Source: Castor canadensis (taxonomy: Eukaryota; Chordata; Mammalia; Rodentia; Castoridae). From it: 64,000 bases of DNA. The translations under genes were made by a program, and so were the position numbers. Within the stretch, counting starts at the first letter, position 1, and every line of letters begins with the position of its first letter. The notes under the pieces are model-generated. The model was not told the origin of the DNA, searched no databases, and saw only the letters and a program-made list of their open reading frames with translations. The DNA lies in the NCBI RefSeq assembly GCF_047511655.1, contig NC_133396.1, positions 131,139,490 to 131,203,489 on the forward strand, written 5' to 3'. Shown here piece after piece: positions 1-11,515 of the stretch.

Positions 1-19
1 CCAAAAAGATTATTCTCTT

Positions 20-142
20 CCTCACTCCCCTCCTGCCCCTCTCCTCTCCTGATCCTCCTTTCATCCTCCTCCTTCCCTCCTCCTCCTCCTCCTCCTTAAC
101 CTTCTCCTCCTCTTTCTTCTTCCTCTCTCTCTCTCTCTCTCA
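20..142. repeat. Polypyrimidine (TCC/TCT) tract
   Basis: A low-complexity CT-rich stretch that ends in a (TC)n run at about 125-141. Confidence 0.9.
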
Positions 143-154
143 CCTGCACCACAT

Positions 155-275
155 ACTTTTAGCTTATTTTTCAGGTAGGGTTTTGCACTTTTGCTTGGCC
201 AGACTTGGGCCACCATCCCCCTACCTACACCTCCTGCTGGGATTACACGTGTGTACCACCACACCTGGCTCAAAA
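155..275 (-). repeat. B1-type SINE, minus strand
   Basis: It reads as the reverse complement of a B1 unit and ends with CTGGGATTACACGTGTGTACC and CACACCTGGCTC. Confidence 0.7.
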
Positions 276-422
276 TAATTATTGTATTTTAACACTGAGG
301 AAAAAAAGCACATATCCCATTTTGCTATAAGAGCAGATAACCACCTCTCCCAGCCTTTGCTTAAGCATAATCTCCATGGGAAGCAAACACAACTACATCC
401 TGGGCTCTCGACATAAACGTGG

Positions 423-725
423 CCATTATACAGTGGTCCCTCTTTATCTGCAGTTTCGATTTCTGTGGTTGGAGTTACCTGCAATCAGACACAGACAAAA
501 AACGTTATTATGGTGCAAGGGGGAATTAAGGTAGTTTGAGAGATGAGAGACCACATTTGTATAGTTATTACAGTATATTATTATAAATTGTCCTATTTTA
601 TTACTGTTGTTAATATCTTACTGTGCCTAATTTATAGTGTAAAATTTCTTGTAGGCATGTGTGTGTGCGTGGTAGATGAGGATCCAGTGGTGTCTGGACC
701 TAAGACCCAATGGGGTCTTAGGATG
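423..725 (+). mobile_element. Tigger-type (pogo) DNA transposon remnant
   Basis: It starts CAGTGGTCCCTCTTTATC, close to the Tigger terminal repeat, and includes the internal stretch TTACTGTGCCTAATTTATAG typical of a Tigger 3' part. The middle is deleted, so it is non-autonomous. Confidence 0.6.
699..722. repeat. Perfect 10-bp hairpin, AATG loop
   Basis: CCTAAGACCC (699-708) pairs with GGGTCTTAGG (713-722) around a 4-base loop. It sits at the right end of a Tigger-type remnant. Confidence 0.7.
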
Positions 726-1096
726 ACTGTCTAGCTTCTGATGCCTCCTGACAGCAGATTAGCCCTGCTACATGTCTGCTGGCCTCATCATATCAGGGTC
801 TCTCTTCCCCACTTTAGAATTCAGGCGCAGGTCACAACTGATTCACCAATACTGAAAGGATTTAAAGATGCACCTATACAGTCATTGGTTTTCTAACTTT
901 TGCTTTTTAAGCCCCAGATTCTGCTTTAAATGAAATCACACAGGGGTGGGGGCAGGGGGGAGAAATGAACCAAGCCTTGTATGCACATATGAATAATAAA
1001 AGAAAAATGAAAAAAAATGAAATCACACTTTGTTATAAAACCAAAGTCTGCTGCTGGTGCTTGCTGTTTTCTGGGCACTTATACAGGCCTTTTACT

Positions 1097-1587
1097 TTTT
1101 TTTTTTGTGGTACTGGGGTTTGAACTCAGAGCCTACGCCTTGAGCCTCTCCACCAGCCCTTTTTTGTGATGGTTTTCTTTCGAGATGGGGTCTCTCAGAA
1201 CTATTTCCTTGGGCTGGCTATGAACTGTGACTCTCCTGATCTCTGCTTCCTAACTAGCTAGGGTTACAGGTGTGAGCCTATTTTTCATAACACTGACTTC
1301 CAGGACAAAACTTTAAAAAAAAAAAAAAAGATCTTTATAAAATTTCAAGCAAAAGCATGTGTTCATACTTTATTTATTTATTTATTTTGGTGTGACCGGG
1401 ATTGGAACTCAAGGCTTTGCACTTGGGCATTCCACCCCTTGAGCCACACCTCCAGTCCATTTTGCTCTGTTTATTTTGGAGACAGGGGTCTTGCAAACTA
1501 TTTGCTTAGGCTGGCCTTGAACTGTGACCCTCTGATCTCAGCCTCCCAAGTAGCTAGCATTATAGGTGTGAGGCACAGTGCCCAGCT
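1097..1587 (-). repeat. Two dimeric B1-ID SINEs, minus strand
   Basis: One copy is at 1097-1283 and the second at 1369-1587. Each begins with T-rich sequence (the A tail), then the ID unit (for example GGTACTGGGGTTTGAACTCA), then a B1 unit ending near CAGGTGTGAG. Confidence 0.85.
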
Positions 1588-2703
1588 GGTTCATACTCTT
1601 TAAGAACAAATAGTATGCTTGGTTCATGTGATAATAGCTTACATTTTATAATGCTCTTACCTTTTGGGAGAGTTTTTCCATCAATCATTTCAGATTTTTG
1701 TGAGCTGTGTCCCCTCCAATCTTAATGCAATCATTTTTAATTTCATGTTCTATGTCTAAGAGGAAAATTTGACATTATGGTATTTCTGTGGAATTCTCTC
1801 GCTGTTTCAGTAGGATTGCCTTTCAACTAAGCAAATCTCTTTAAACAAATACCAGTTAGTAGCTATTTTTTTTCAGTCCAGTTATCCTATACTGATTGAT
1901 CCATCTGTGTGCAATAAAGTAATTAATCAATATATCAACATACGCTGTAGTGAAGAAGAAACCCCTAATTCTTTATAAGTACTTTTATACAATCTTGAAG
2001 ACTGTATATAATCTATTTTAACAGTCATTTTAATCCTCACAGCATATTATTATACTGTCAAACTGAAATTTAAGAACTTTTTGCAACCTGCCTTGATTAC
2101 TGCTAATATTTGTCACCGTTAAAGGATTGTAACCCTATGATAGCCAGTCACAGGGTGAAGGAAGGAGCAAGAATGCAATCCGCTAAATTGGATTAAATTG
2201 TTAATCCACAATAATGAATGTGTTCCTATCCACGTTCAGATTTGAAAGTGCAGAAGGTTTTTGAGACGCAGCACACAATGAGAAGTCAGAAATGGAAAGG
2301 CGTTCAGCCTGCAGTGAATCACCGCATAACACGGGAAAAATAGAAACACCCACGGATTGCATTATTTTAAGAAAAAAGCTCCCTTTATCTTACAGTAGAG
2401 AACAGTAATGTGGGGAAAAGGATGGGAAAATGAGGCCGTCTTCTTGAAAGGAAAATAATTTAATATGAATGCTCTTCAGTCTTGAACTTTTACAGGTAAC
2501 TCTAAGAAATTACCTTGTTGAGATAAACTATTAAAGCCAATAACTTTGTTTCTTTATTCCCACATTTAGACATACTTTTTTTACTGTAGGAGATGCAAAT
2601 AAACAAAGAGAAAAAAAGAAAACCCATCATAGGCCCATTTTTCAGAAATAAGTGCTATTAACACTTTTAGTGTCATTATTGAGATGGACACACAATTCAC
2701 CCA
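1588..2703. other. Repeat-poor intergenic stretch
   Basis: It is mostly unique sequence, apart from a short MIR-like piece near 2015-2100 (TTTTAATCCTCACAGC). There is no long ORF. It could contain conserved non-coding sequence, which only alignment can show. Confidence 0.5.
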
Positions 2704-2936
2704 TTAAAAAGTCTTAATTTTAGTCGGGCACTGGTGGCTCATGTCCATAATCCTAGCTAAGGAGACCGAGATCAGGAGGATGGTGGTTTGAGACAGCCCA
2801 GGTGAATAGTTTGCAAGACCCTATGTCCAAAATAACCCGAGCAAAAAGGACTGGTGGCGTGGCTCAAGTGGTAGAGTTTCTGCTGTGTAAGCGTGAAGCC
2901 CTGAATTCAAACCCCAGTCTCGCCCTTAAAAAAACA
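2704..2936 (+). repeat. Dimeric B1-ID SINE, plus strand
   Basis: The B1 half begins GGGCACTGGTGGCTCATG. The ID half has GGCGTGGCTCAAGTGGTAGA and TTCAAACCCCAGT before an A-rich tail. It shows the B1-then-ID order directly. Confidence 0.9.
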
Positions 2937-2944
2937 AAGTCATA

Positions 2945-4250
2945 ATTTCAATATATTTTCAGGGTGTTTTCAGAGTTGCACAACCACCATTACCTAATTT
3001 TAGAACATTTTATCTCCTTTTCCCTAGCACATTCCCCTATTATTTAGCAAATACTAACCTACTTTCTGAACATCTTATCACAATAGAATTGCAGTCTGTG
3101 GTCTTTTGTAACTGGGTCCCTTAACTTAGCACAGTGCTTTCATGATTTACCCATGTTGCTGCATGCATCAGTACTTGACTTTTTATTGCTGAATAGCATT
3201 CCATTGTATGCATTCAGCACTTTTATCAGGGACAGTGGGTTGTTTCCACTTGCTGACTGTTGTGAATACTCATGTAGAAGTTTGGGTTGAAAATTTGTTT
3301 TCAAGTATCTTGGAATCTGGGTCACATGATAACTATATTTAACATGTTGAGGAACTGCTGCATTATTTTGCAAAATGGCTGTACTATTTATGATTTTGTG
3401 TTCCCATCAGCAATATATGAAGGTTCTAAATTCTTCCAACACTATCTATAGATAGATAAAGAGAGAGACAGAGAGACAAAGACAGACAGAGAGAAGGAGG
3501 ACAGGGAGAGTGTTATTCCAGTGGGTGTAAAGTGCTATGTCAATTTATTTAGGTTTGCATTTCCCTAATAACTCATGATGCCGAGCACTTTGTCATATAC
3601 TTATTAGTTACTTGTATATCTTCTATACAAAATGCCTTCTCAAATTCTTTGCCCTTTTTAAAATTGAGTCATTTTTCTCTTTATTATTGAGTCATAAAAC
3701 TTCTTTATATATTCTGGATACAAGTCTCATCACATTGTAAGTTATTTCTCTTGCTCTGTGATTGTCTTTGACTTTCTTGGTGATAGCATTTTGCAGCACA
3801 AAAGTTCTTAATTTAATGAAGTCCAACTTTCTGATATTTACTTTTGTGTCATTGCTTTTGATGTATCTAAGAAGGTTTTGCCTAACCCAACGTGGTGAGG
3901 ATTACTCCTACCTTTTCTTCAAAGAGTTTCCTTATTTCAGCCTGTGATCCACTTTGAGATATCTTAATGTATGGTGTGAAGTAGGGGGTTCAGCCTTACT
4001 CTTTTGCATGTGACCATCCAGTCACCCAGCATCAATTGTTAAAAACGTTATTCTTTACCCCCATTGAATTATCTAGACACCCCTGTTGAAAATCAGTTGA
4101 CTGTAAGAGTTCATTTCTGGACTTTGAATTGTATTCCTTTGATCTGTATATCTATCTTTATGTAACTATTGCTAATTGTTGCCTGAATTTTCTTTATCTT
4201 TTCCCATCCTATAGATTTATACATATTTATTTCATCAAAACAGTGGTACC
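2945..4250 (-). mobile_element. Old L1 (L1M-type) fragment, minus strand
   Basis: The + strand carries the reverse complement of the L1 ORF2 C-terminus and 3' end, for example TTGCTGAATAGCATTCCATTG, GGGTTGTTTCCACTTGCTG and CCCCATTGAATTATCTAGAC. A GATA/GAGA simple repeat interrupts it near 3446-3510. ORF2 is riddled with stops. Confidence 0.85.
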
Positions 4251-4494
4251 AAGCTAACATGTTTGGCCTGCTTTTTCCTTAGATATTATATATTCAATGT
4301 AATTTTAAATGGTTGCATTATATTCCATTGTACAGGTGTAGAATGATTAATGTTTCCTTACTGTTGAATGTTTGGTCTGTTATAAGAGTAACATTATTTT
4401 CAAATAATACAATTTTCAAATATTACCTTGTTTACCTCAATAATTATACATTTAAGAAACAAAATTTAGAATGATAGTGCCAGACATTTATGGG
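4251..4494. other. AT-rich intergenic sequence, L1-like
   Basis: It contains TGGTTGCATTATATTCCATTG, which resembles another antisense L1 piece. No gene is seen. Confidence 0.4.
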
Positions 4495-4812
4495 TTTTTT
4501 TTTGTTTTTGTTTTTTTTTGGTACTGATGGTAGAACACAGGGCTTTGCGTATTCTAGGCAGGTACTTTATTACTTGAACTACTTAAAGCCCTTTTTGCTT
4601 TAGTTACTTCTGAGTTAGGGTCCTACAGTTATGCCCAGACTGGCCTGGACCTCTGTCCTCCTATTTATGCTTCCCATGGAAAGCCAGAGAGACAGGCACT
4701 TATCAGTACACCCAGCTATTGGTTGTCTTGCTTTTTGCCTGAGTTGGCCTTGAACTCCTGATATCCACCTCCCAAGTAGCTGAGATTATAGGAGTGACCC
4801 ACCACTCAGTTT
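4495..4812 (-). repeat. Extended SINE (ID plus two B1-like units), minus strand
   Basis: A T-rich start is followed by GGTACTGATGGTAGAACACAG (ID) and then B1-like sequence; a second B1-like end carries CCAAGTAGCTGAGATTATAGG. Confidence 0.75.
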
Positions 4813-5000
4813 AGGTATTCATATTTTTAGCCACTTGATGTATGCTACCATTGAATTACTTGTCTAGGAACGTACAAGAGAAGAGCTTCAGCTTCCTTTT
4901 ACATGTACTGAAACTGGGTATTACCACTTAATAATCTTCACCAATATTGACTTCATATTTTATTAATGACTTATAAAAGAGAAACATCTCAAGCCCAGAA

Positions 5001-5225
5001 CTTTTTTTTTTTGGTGGTGCTGCTGTTTAAACTAAGGGCCTCAAGCTTCCTAGGCAGCTGCTCTACTACCTAAGCCATGTCCCTGGATCAAACCCAGGAC
5101 TTTTTGATAAGTTGGTTAAAAGTCAAAAAACTGGACTGACGGCATGGCTCAAGCAGCAGAATGCCTGCTTAGCAAGTGTAAGGTCCTGAGGTCAAACCCC
5201 AGTGCTGCCAAAGGAAAAAAAAGTC
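5001..5225. repeat. Two ID-type SINEs in opposite orientation
   Basis: A minus-strand copy is at 5001-5087. A plus-strand copy is at 5131-5225 (GCATGGCTCAAGCAGCAGAATG, then GTCAAACCCCAGTGC and an A-rich tail). Confidence 0.85.
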
Positions 5226-5309
5226 AAATAACCAATTATTTCCCATGTTTTAAAAATGTCAAAGTTTATTTATTTCTTATGAGGTATTACTGATTTTACC
5301 CCACATGAT

Positions 5310-5640
5310 TAATTGCCATTAAAAGAAGACATTTCAAATGAAGCAACCAATGAGATACAGACCTGTGGAGTCAGGTGGGTTCCATGGGGAGCCCATATGC
5401 ATCATTACTGTATATGGATGTGGTCACCAGCTATGTCAGTCCTGAAAATAAATGGGATCAGTGTATTTGATTATAGTCATGATGACCACCTTACATAGAC
5501 TGATACCTAAAATGGAAGACTCAGGGGTTGTGTACTCTCCTTTGTTTGTTTTGCCTTACTAATAAACTTTCTTGGTGTCTACCATGATATGTCCGAAAAT
5601 TCTTTTTTTTTCTGAAATCACAAATTTGGTGCCCTCAGGT
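5310..5640 (+). mobile_element. Possible solo LTR (endogenous retrovirus)
   Basis: AATAAA at 5561-5566 is followed by CTTTCTTGGTGTCTACC, and TTTGGTGCCC at 5625-5634 looks like an LTR end running into a His-type primer-binding site. I cannot place the 5' end, and no retroviral coding region follows. Confidence 0.4.
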
Positions 5641-6285
5641 GAGGTAGAGGCCTCTTCCAAGAGCCTCATTGGTTCTAGTTACATTGCCACCATCCTCTGT
5701 CCTTCTGGGACCCCCTTCTCCAGTTCTCTCGCTGCAATAACTCTTGACTTCATTAAGAACTTCATCCACAGAGTCTACCATTTTCCCAATTATAATCCAG
5801 GACCATGTGTTCACATCCATCTGACTAATGTCCATAAAGATGTTTATAATTATTCTCTTGCAAACACCCTTGCCCCTCTTTCCTGAGGTTGCCCTGCTGT
5901 ACTCATCAGGAAGCCTCCAGTTCAGTATACCCCTCAGCCTACCCACTATGGCCTGCACTACAGCCCTAACTGTTGTTCAGTGGTCTTGTTCAATGTGTCT
6001 ATTGGTCTTTAAATTCATGGTCCTGAATCTCAACTGAGTGCCTGGCATGCTTGAGAATTCTATATACTTCTTGGAATGTTCTTTTTCCCGCTCTTTAAAT
6101 AGACTAATTCATACCTTTGTATTTTCAAATATTTTAAACATACTACCTCTCTCCAACCCCAATTGTAATCTTACCCTTACCTGTACTTTTTGACCATAAA
6201 ATAAAAAATAAAAGCAGACAAGGACCACAACCAACTTTGTACATACCCATTATGAGCTACCTTGTTGTAGGAACGTGACCTCCCT
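5641..6285. other. Intergenic sequence, no gene recognised
   Basis: A 104-residue frame on + and a 107-residue frame on - overlap here but match nothing I know. It may be old repeat DNA. Confidence 0.4.
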
Positions 6286-6648
6286 TTTTTTTTTTTTTTG
6301 GTGGCACTGGGACTTGAACTCAGGGCATCAGGCTTGCTAGGCAGGTGCTTTACCACTGGAGCCACTCACTCTGACCTCACATCTCTAAGGACTTTGCTCT
6401 GGCAGTGATTCCCTCTTGTTTTGCCTCTATCGTCAGTCTCCCTTTCTCATGGTTTATTTCCACCAGCAAACAATATGCCATGAGTGTTTCTATCTTAAAA
6501 GAAAAAAAATTATCTTGATTTCATATGTCTCTCTAGGCCCAATTCAGCTGTTCCCGTCCCTAACTGAACTTTTTTTTTTTTTGGCAGCACTGGCCTCACG
6601 TTTGCTAGGCAGGCACCCTTAGCGCTTGAGCCACTCCACCAGCCCTGT
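6286..6648 (-). repeat. Two ID-type SINEs, minus strand
   Basis: Copies at 6286-6377 and 6569-6648. The second lost its middle and keeps TTTGCTAGGCAGGCACCC and GAGCCACTCCACCAGCCC. Confidence 0.85.
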
Positions 6649-7002
6649 TCTAGGAAACTGAACTTCTCGAGTTGACCATCATGACTGACTAACCTTTGAC
6701 CTCACATTTTGTCCTCAGTTCATTTCCCAAGACAACTCTTGTCCAAGTCACTGATAGCATCCGTGTTACCAGACACAATGGCCACTTACCCGTTGTTATT
6801 TCACTTCACTATCTGAGCAGTGTTAGACACATTCCCTCTTGGCTCATAGGACAAAACAACGTCTGGGTTTTTCTTCTTCAGTGAAGTCTGTTTTCAGACC
6901 TGTTGTGGATTCTTCCTCTCTAGGAGTAAGTGCTGGAGTGCTGAAGTCTGTCCAGGCCCTTCTCTTCTCTCTGTGCAAGGGAAATATTCTCAGTGCAGTC
7001 CT

Positions 7003-7135
7003 CTCCTTCCTCCCTCCCTTCCTCCCTTCCTTCCTTCCTTCCTTCCAGACAGGATCTCATTGGCCTATGCTGCCTTCCAACTCGTGATCCTCCTGCCTCC
7101 GCCTCCTCAGGTATGCGCCACCATGCCTGGCTCAG
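7003..7135 (-). repeat. CCTT-rich microsatellite joined to a B1 fragment
   Basis: A (CCTT/CCCT)n tract at 7003-7046 runs into a minus-strand B1 fragment ending CACCATGCCTGGCTC. The microsatellite lies where the A tail of the SINE would be. Confidence 0.75.
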
Positions 7136-7326
7136 CTCTGAGGCTTTAAATGTCACTTATAAACTTCTAAAAGAGGTTGGGGAAGTAGGTAATTTTCCAT
7201 CTTTATGCAATCACAAATTGAAATTTAAAAAATCTAAGGGAGAGAAGACCACAATTAATTAGGGTGCTTTCTTATTCGAGACCAAGCTTAATCCTGATAC
7301 CTAGAGATAACTTGAATTTACTGGGC

Positions 7327-8590
7327 CAAAAAGGGAAAGGGAGGGAAGGAAAGAAGGGAGGGAGAGAGGGAGGAAGGGAGGGAGGGAGGAAAGGAGGGAG
7401 GGAGGGAGGGAGGAAGGAAGGAAGGAAGGAGAGAAGAAAAGAAGGAGGGAGGGAGGAAGGAGAGAGAAAGAAGGAAGGAAGGAAGGAAGGAAGAAGGAAG
7501 GAAGGAAGGAGAGGAGAAAAGAAGGAGGGAGGGAGGAAGGAGAGAGAAAGAAGGAAGGAAGGAATGAAGGAGGGAGGAAGGAAGAAGAGGAGAGGAGAAA
7601 AGAAGGAGGGAGGGAAGGAGAGAAAGAAGGAAGGAACGAAGGAAGAAGGAAGGAAGGAAGGAGAGGAGAAAAGGAGGGAGGGAGGAAGGAGAGAGAAAGA
7701 AGGAAGGAAGGAATGAAGGAAGAAGGAAGGAAGGAAGGAGAGGAGAAAAGAAGGAGGGAGGGAGGAAGGAGAGAGAAAGAAGGAAGGAACGAAGGAAGGA
7801 AGGAGGAAGGAAGAAGAGGAGAGGAGAAAAGAAGGAGGGAGGGAGGAAGGAGAGAGAAAGAAGGAAGGAAGGAATGAAGGAAGGAAGGAAGAAGAGAGGA
7901 GAAAAGAAGGAGGGAGGGAGGAAGGAGAGAGAAAGAAGGAAGGAAGGAACGAAGGAGGAAGGAAGGAAGGAGAGGAGAAAAGGAGGAGGGAGGGAGGAAG
8001 GAGAGAGAGAAGGAAGGAAGAAGGAAGAAGAGGAGAGGAGAAAAGAAGGAGGGAGGGAGGAAGGAGAGAGAAAGAAGGAAGGAACGAAGGAAGAAGGAAG
8101 GAAGGAGAGGAGAAAAGGAGGGAGGGAGGAAGGAGAAAGAAGGAAGGAAGGAACGAAGGAAGAAGGAAGGAAGGAGAGGAGAAAAGGAGGGAGGGAGGAA
8201 GGAGAGAGAAAGAAGGAAGGAACGAAGGAAGGAGGAAGGAAGGAAGGAGAGAGGAGAAAAGAAGGAGGGAGGGAGGAAGGAGAGAGAAGAAGGAAGGAAC
8301 GAAGGAAGGAGGAAGGAAGAAGAGAGGAGAAAAGGAGGGAGGGAGGAAGGAGAGAGAAAGAAGGAAGGAACGAAGGAAGGAGGAAGGAAGGAAGGAGAGG
8401 AGAAAAGGAGGGAGGGAGGAAGGAGAGAGAAAGAAGGAAGGAACGAAGGAAGGAGGAAGGAAGGAAGGAGAGGAGAAAAGAAGGAGGGAGGGAGGAAGGA
8501 GAGAGAAGGAAGGAAGGAACGAAGGAAGGAGGAAGGAAGGAAGGAGAGGAGAAAAGGAGGGAGGGAGGAAGGAGAGAGAAAGAAGGAAGG
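7327..8590. repeat. Polypurine minisatellite, about 74-bp unit
   Basis: About 1.27 kb of nearly pure A/G on the + strand. A landmark, GAGGAGAAAA, recurs at 7511, 7592, 7663, 7740, 7821, 7896, 7972, 8035, 8107, 8176, 8251, 8324, 8397, 8470 and 8546: spacings of 63-81 bp, mostly 69-77. Each unit holds GGAGGGAGGGAGGAAGGAG, then AGAAGGAAGGAA with a GGAACGAAGG or GGAATGAAGG variant. Early units tend to have the AATG form and later ones AACG. Frames are open on both strands only because a polypurine strand lacks T. Confidence 0.95.
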
Positions 8591-8717
8591 GTTCTAGGAG
8601 GGCAGACAGAACAGGATCCCTCAGTAAAGGAATCAGCCTCCAGTAGGAAGAAAGTCATATCCACTATTGGCACAGTGGGAAAGAGGAGAGAGTCCCTGAC
8701 ACTACAGGAAGATTTGA

Positions 8718-8946
8718 GATTTTTTTTTTAAGGTGCTGAGGTTCAAACCCACAGCCTCATACATGCTAGGCAAATGCTCTACCACTGACCTACATCCCCA
8801 AAGGTTGGTTTTTGGAACAGGGTCTTGTTATGTAGCTTGGGTTGACCTTGAACTTGCTATGTGGCTGAGGCTGCCCTGGAGCTTGCCATCCTTCTGTCTC
8901 AGCATCCCAAGTGCTGGGACTACAGGCATGTACCACAATGCCTGGA
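8718..8946 (-). repeat. Dimeric ID/B1 SINE, minus strand
   Basis: A T run, then GGTGCTGAGGTTCAAACCCAC (ID), then B1 sequence with CCCAAGTGCTGGGACTACAGG. Confidence 0.9.
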
Positions 8947-9174
8947 TAAAACATTCTCTTGCCTTGGCTTCTTTTTGTCTATGAAATAAAAGGCAAGGTT
9001 CTTGGCTCAGAGGGAGGGAGTGGGTCAGGGGAATCTAGGGAAAGGGACCCTTGAGCCTTGTGAGGATTTAAGATAATTGTCTCTACAGAGAACAATAGGC
9101 TTGTTGAGAGCCCATTTATAGTGATAATTATGAATTTATGGAGGGGGGTGGGGAATGCAGCAGAGATGAGTCAT

Positions 9175-9325
9175 GACTTTTTTGGTTCAAATCCAGGCTC
9201 AGCCAGGAAGTGGTTATCTGGCCTCAGACAAGTTAAACTTTGTACTTTCCCCATTTGTAAAATAAGAGCTCGTCCATTTATTTAACAAATATTAATTAAG
9301 TGCCTACTATGTGTCAGGTATAGTC
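9175..9325 (+). repeat. MIR fragment, plus strand
   Basis: TTCAAATCCAGGCTC, then TCAGACAAGTTAAACTTTG, follow the MIR pattern. CCTACTATGTGTCAGGTA comes at the end, followed by an 11-base G run at 9331. Confidence 0.65.
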
Positions 9326-9619
9326 TTTTTGGGGGGGGGGGCGGAGAATAGAGCCCAAAACAAGAAAAAGTCTCTTCCTTCATGAAGCTCTTTATAGTTG
9401 CCCCTCCCTTTTAGGTTGTTAGGGGAGTTATAGGTGATGTTGATTTCCTAAATTTTAAGGCATACACTTTTCTTTTTTATACATTTTAAATCTCTGAAGT
9501 TGGGATTCAGCTTACCATCAATGGCATATTAATTAGCAATGTGCTTTCTTCCTCACTGCCAGAGTAATGGTGCCTCTCATAGGCAATGGAGTTTCAGATT
9601 CAATAAAAGTACGATCATA

Positions 9620-10060
9620 CATGTAAAGTCTTAATTACACATCAGGAAGGCATCCACTGCAGCACTTGTAATAGCAAAGAACTGGAAACAGATCAAGTAC
9701 TTATGGACGGGAGGCTGGAGCTGTGGCGCTGACATGCCACAGAGCACTGGGAGTAATGAAGGATAATCCTACACGCTGCGGGGAAGTAGTGTCCAGGATG
9801 TAATGCTGAGTGAAAAAAGATGGAGGAAAGTGTCACTCTATTGCTCTTTTTATATAAAAGGCAGGTGTATATATTTGTACACAAATATAAAATATTTGCA
9901 TGTAGTTTTAAAGTTGGAATGAAAAATGGACAAAAAATTTAATTAGATTTTTAAATAATTTAAGTAGCTTATGGGGGATGGGAAGAAGAAAGAAGAAGGG
10001 TCTGGAATAAAAGCTAAAATTTTCAGAATGTACACAGTTTTGTAGATTTGATTTCAAACC
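9620..10060 (+). mobile_element. Old L1 3' fragment, plus strand
   Basis: CACTTGTAATAGCAAAGAACTGGAAACAG and ATGCTGAGTGAAAAAAGATGG match the sense L1 ORF2-end/3' UTR pattern. Heavily decayed. Confidence 0.65.
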
Positions 10061-10202
10061 ATGTAAGTGTTTATATTATTATAAGAAAATATTAAATCAA
10101 CATGGAAAAGAAAAGAAATTCCCAAAAAATGAAAAGCTAAAGGAAACAAATGATCTCATCTTTGTTTTGACTGAGTGACAACTGGGTAGAACAGTTGTTT
10201 TT

Positions 10203-10295
10203 GTGTTTGATTTTTGGTGGTATTGGGATTTGAACTCATGCCTTATACTTGCTAGACAAATACTTTAACACTTAAGCCACACCCCCAGCTTATTT
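10203..10295 (-). repeat. ID-type SINE, minus strand
   Basis: GGTATTGGGATTTGAACTCATG to AAGCCACACCCCCAGC. Confidence 0.85.
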
Positions 10296-10930
10296 TGCAG
10301 AGTTTTAAAATACACTACTTTACCTATCCATCCTCACTGGGATACATCTAGGATCTAAAAAAAAATTAAATGTTTCCAGTAGTATGAATATTAATAATTT
10401 TGTTATTGTATTCTGAAGCTTTTTTATGTATTATAAAAAAGTATATGTCTTAGAAACCAAGACTAAATGTAAGAGAAAAGTAATCCAAAATAAAGTCAAA
10501 GTTAAATAAAAAAATCTTATAATTTGTAAGATTTATAATAATCTAAATTTGAATTGAATGAACTAATAAAGTTTTTTTTCCTACAGAAAGAGAGAGAGTC
10601 TTAGCTCTGTCCATTAAAAAGGCTGAGTTGATAACCAATTTAATAGCAATTAGCATCTCTCATGCTGAGATGGTGGCCTCTAAATCCCATTTTCTGTTAA
10701 GGGAACCAGAAACCTAGAGTTCAGGTAGAAATGGTGCTTCCCAGTCTGCTTCAAAAACATGTAAAATGAGCCTGGAGCAGGAACACAAGAGAACAGTCAA
10801 AGAGTGTTACAATCGTGTCAGAGACCTTGGAACCAACTTAAGATAGTCCTACTGTCAAAACTGGGACAATTTCAGTTTCAGAAGGAATGGTAAGAGCAAT
10901 GAACTGAAATGCAAAAATATGTTGAAATCT
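10296..10930. other. AT-rich intergenic sequence
   Basis: I see no gene, RNA or clear repeat here. Confidence 0.4.
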
Positions 10931-11032
10931 AGGCTGGAGGTGTGGCTTAAGAGGTAGAGCACCTGTTTAGCAAGTGCAAAGCACAGAGTTCAAACCTTAG
11001 TACTACACACACATGCCCCCACACAAAATTGA
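10931..11032 (+). repeat. ID-type SINE with a CA-rich tail
   Basis: GGCTGGAGGTGTGGCTTAAG to TTCAAACCTTAGTAC, then ACACACACATGCCCCCACAC in place of a pure A tail. Confidence 0.85.
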
Positions 11033-11403
11033 AACCTTGGCTTCACTGTGATTAAAGAAAAAGGCTCGTGGTCACCTTTGAAGGACACTAGAGAACATAC
11101 TCCTCAGACCCCCGGTCACAAAGCACCACGTTGTCAGTAGATCTCATTCCTTGACCAGCCTTGTCTTAGTACTAGTACATTTCTGACTTCAGTGAAATAG
11201 CTCAGGCTATGGTTGAAGTGCTGAAATCACCTTCATAGTACAGAATCTCAGATAAGATGGAAAAGGAAGACAGAACATGCAGACAGAAAACAGAGAAATT
11301 AACAGACTTGTGGTCTCAATGTTGTTGAAAAAAAATCATGGTGGAAGAAGTTGGACAAGAAAAACTAGAAGAGAAGGAGGTCGTTTCCAGATAAAAGAAT
11401 ATT

Positions 11404-11515
11404 TGAGTCAGGCACCTGTCTGTAATCCCAGCACTCTGGAGGATTCCAAGTTCAAGACTAGTTTGGGCTGCTTGCAGAGACTCTATCTTAAAACAACAGC
11501 AACAACAAAGAATTT
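11404..11515 (+). repeat. B1-type SINE, plus strand
   Basis: CTGTAATCCCAGCACTCTGG, then an (AACAGC)-like A-rich tail. Confidence 0.8.

Noticed and set aside
7327..8590. CRISPR array
   Set aside because: Units are repeated over their full length without unique spacers, and the genome is a mammal's.
7318..8731. Long open frames (451 residues on -, 150 and 285 on +)
   Set aside because: They lie wholly in the polypurine array. A strand made of A and G has no T and so no stop codon, and its complement has only C and T. Products are Ser/Pro/Phe or Glu/Arg/Gly strings with no domain.
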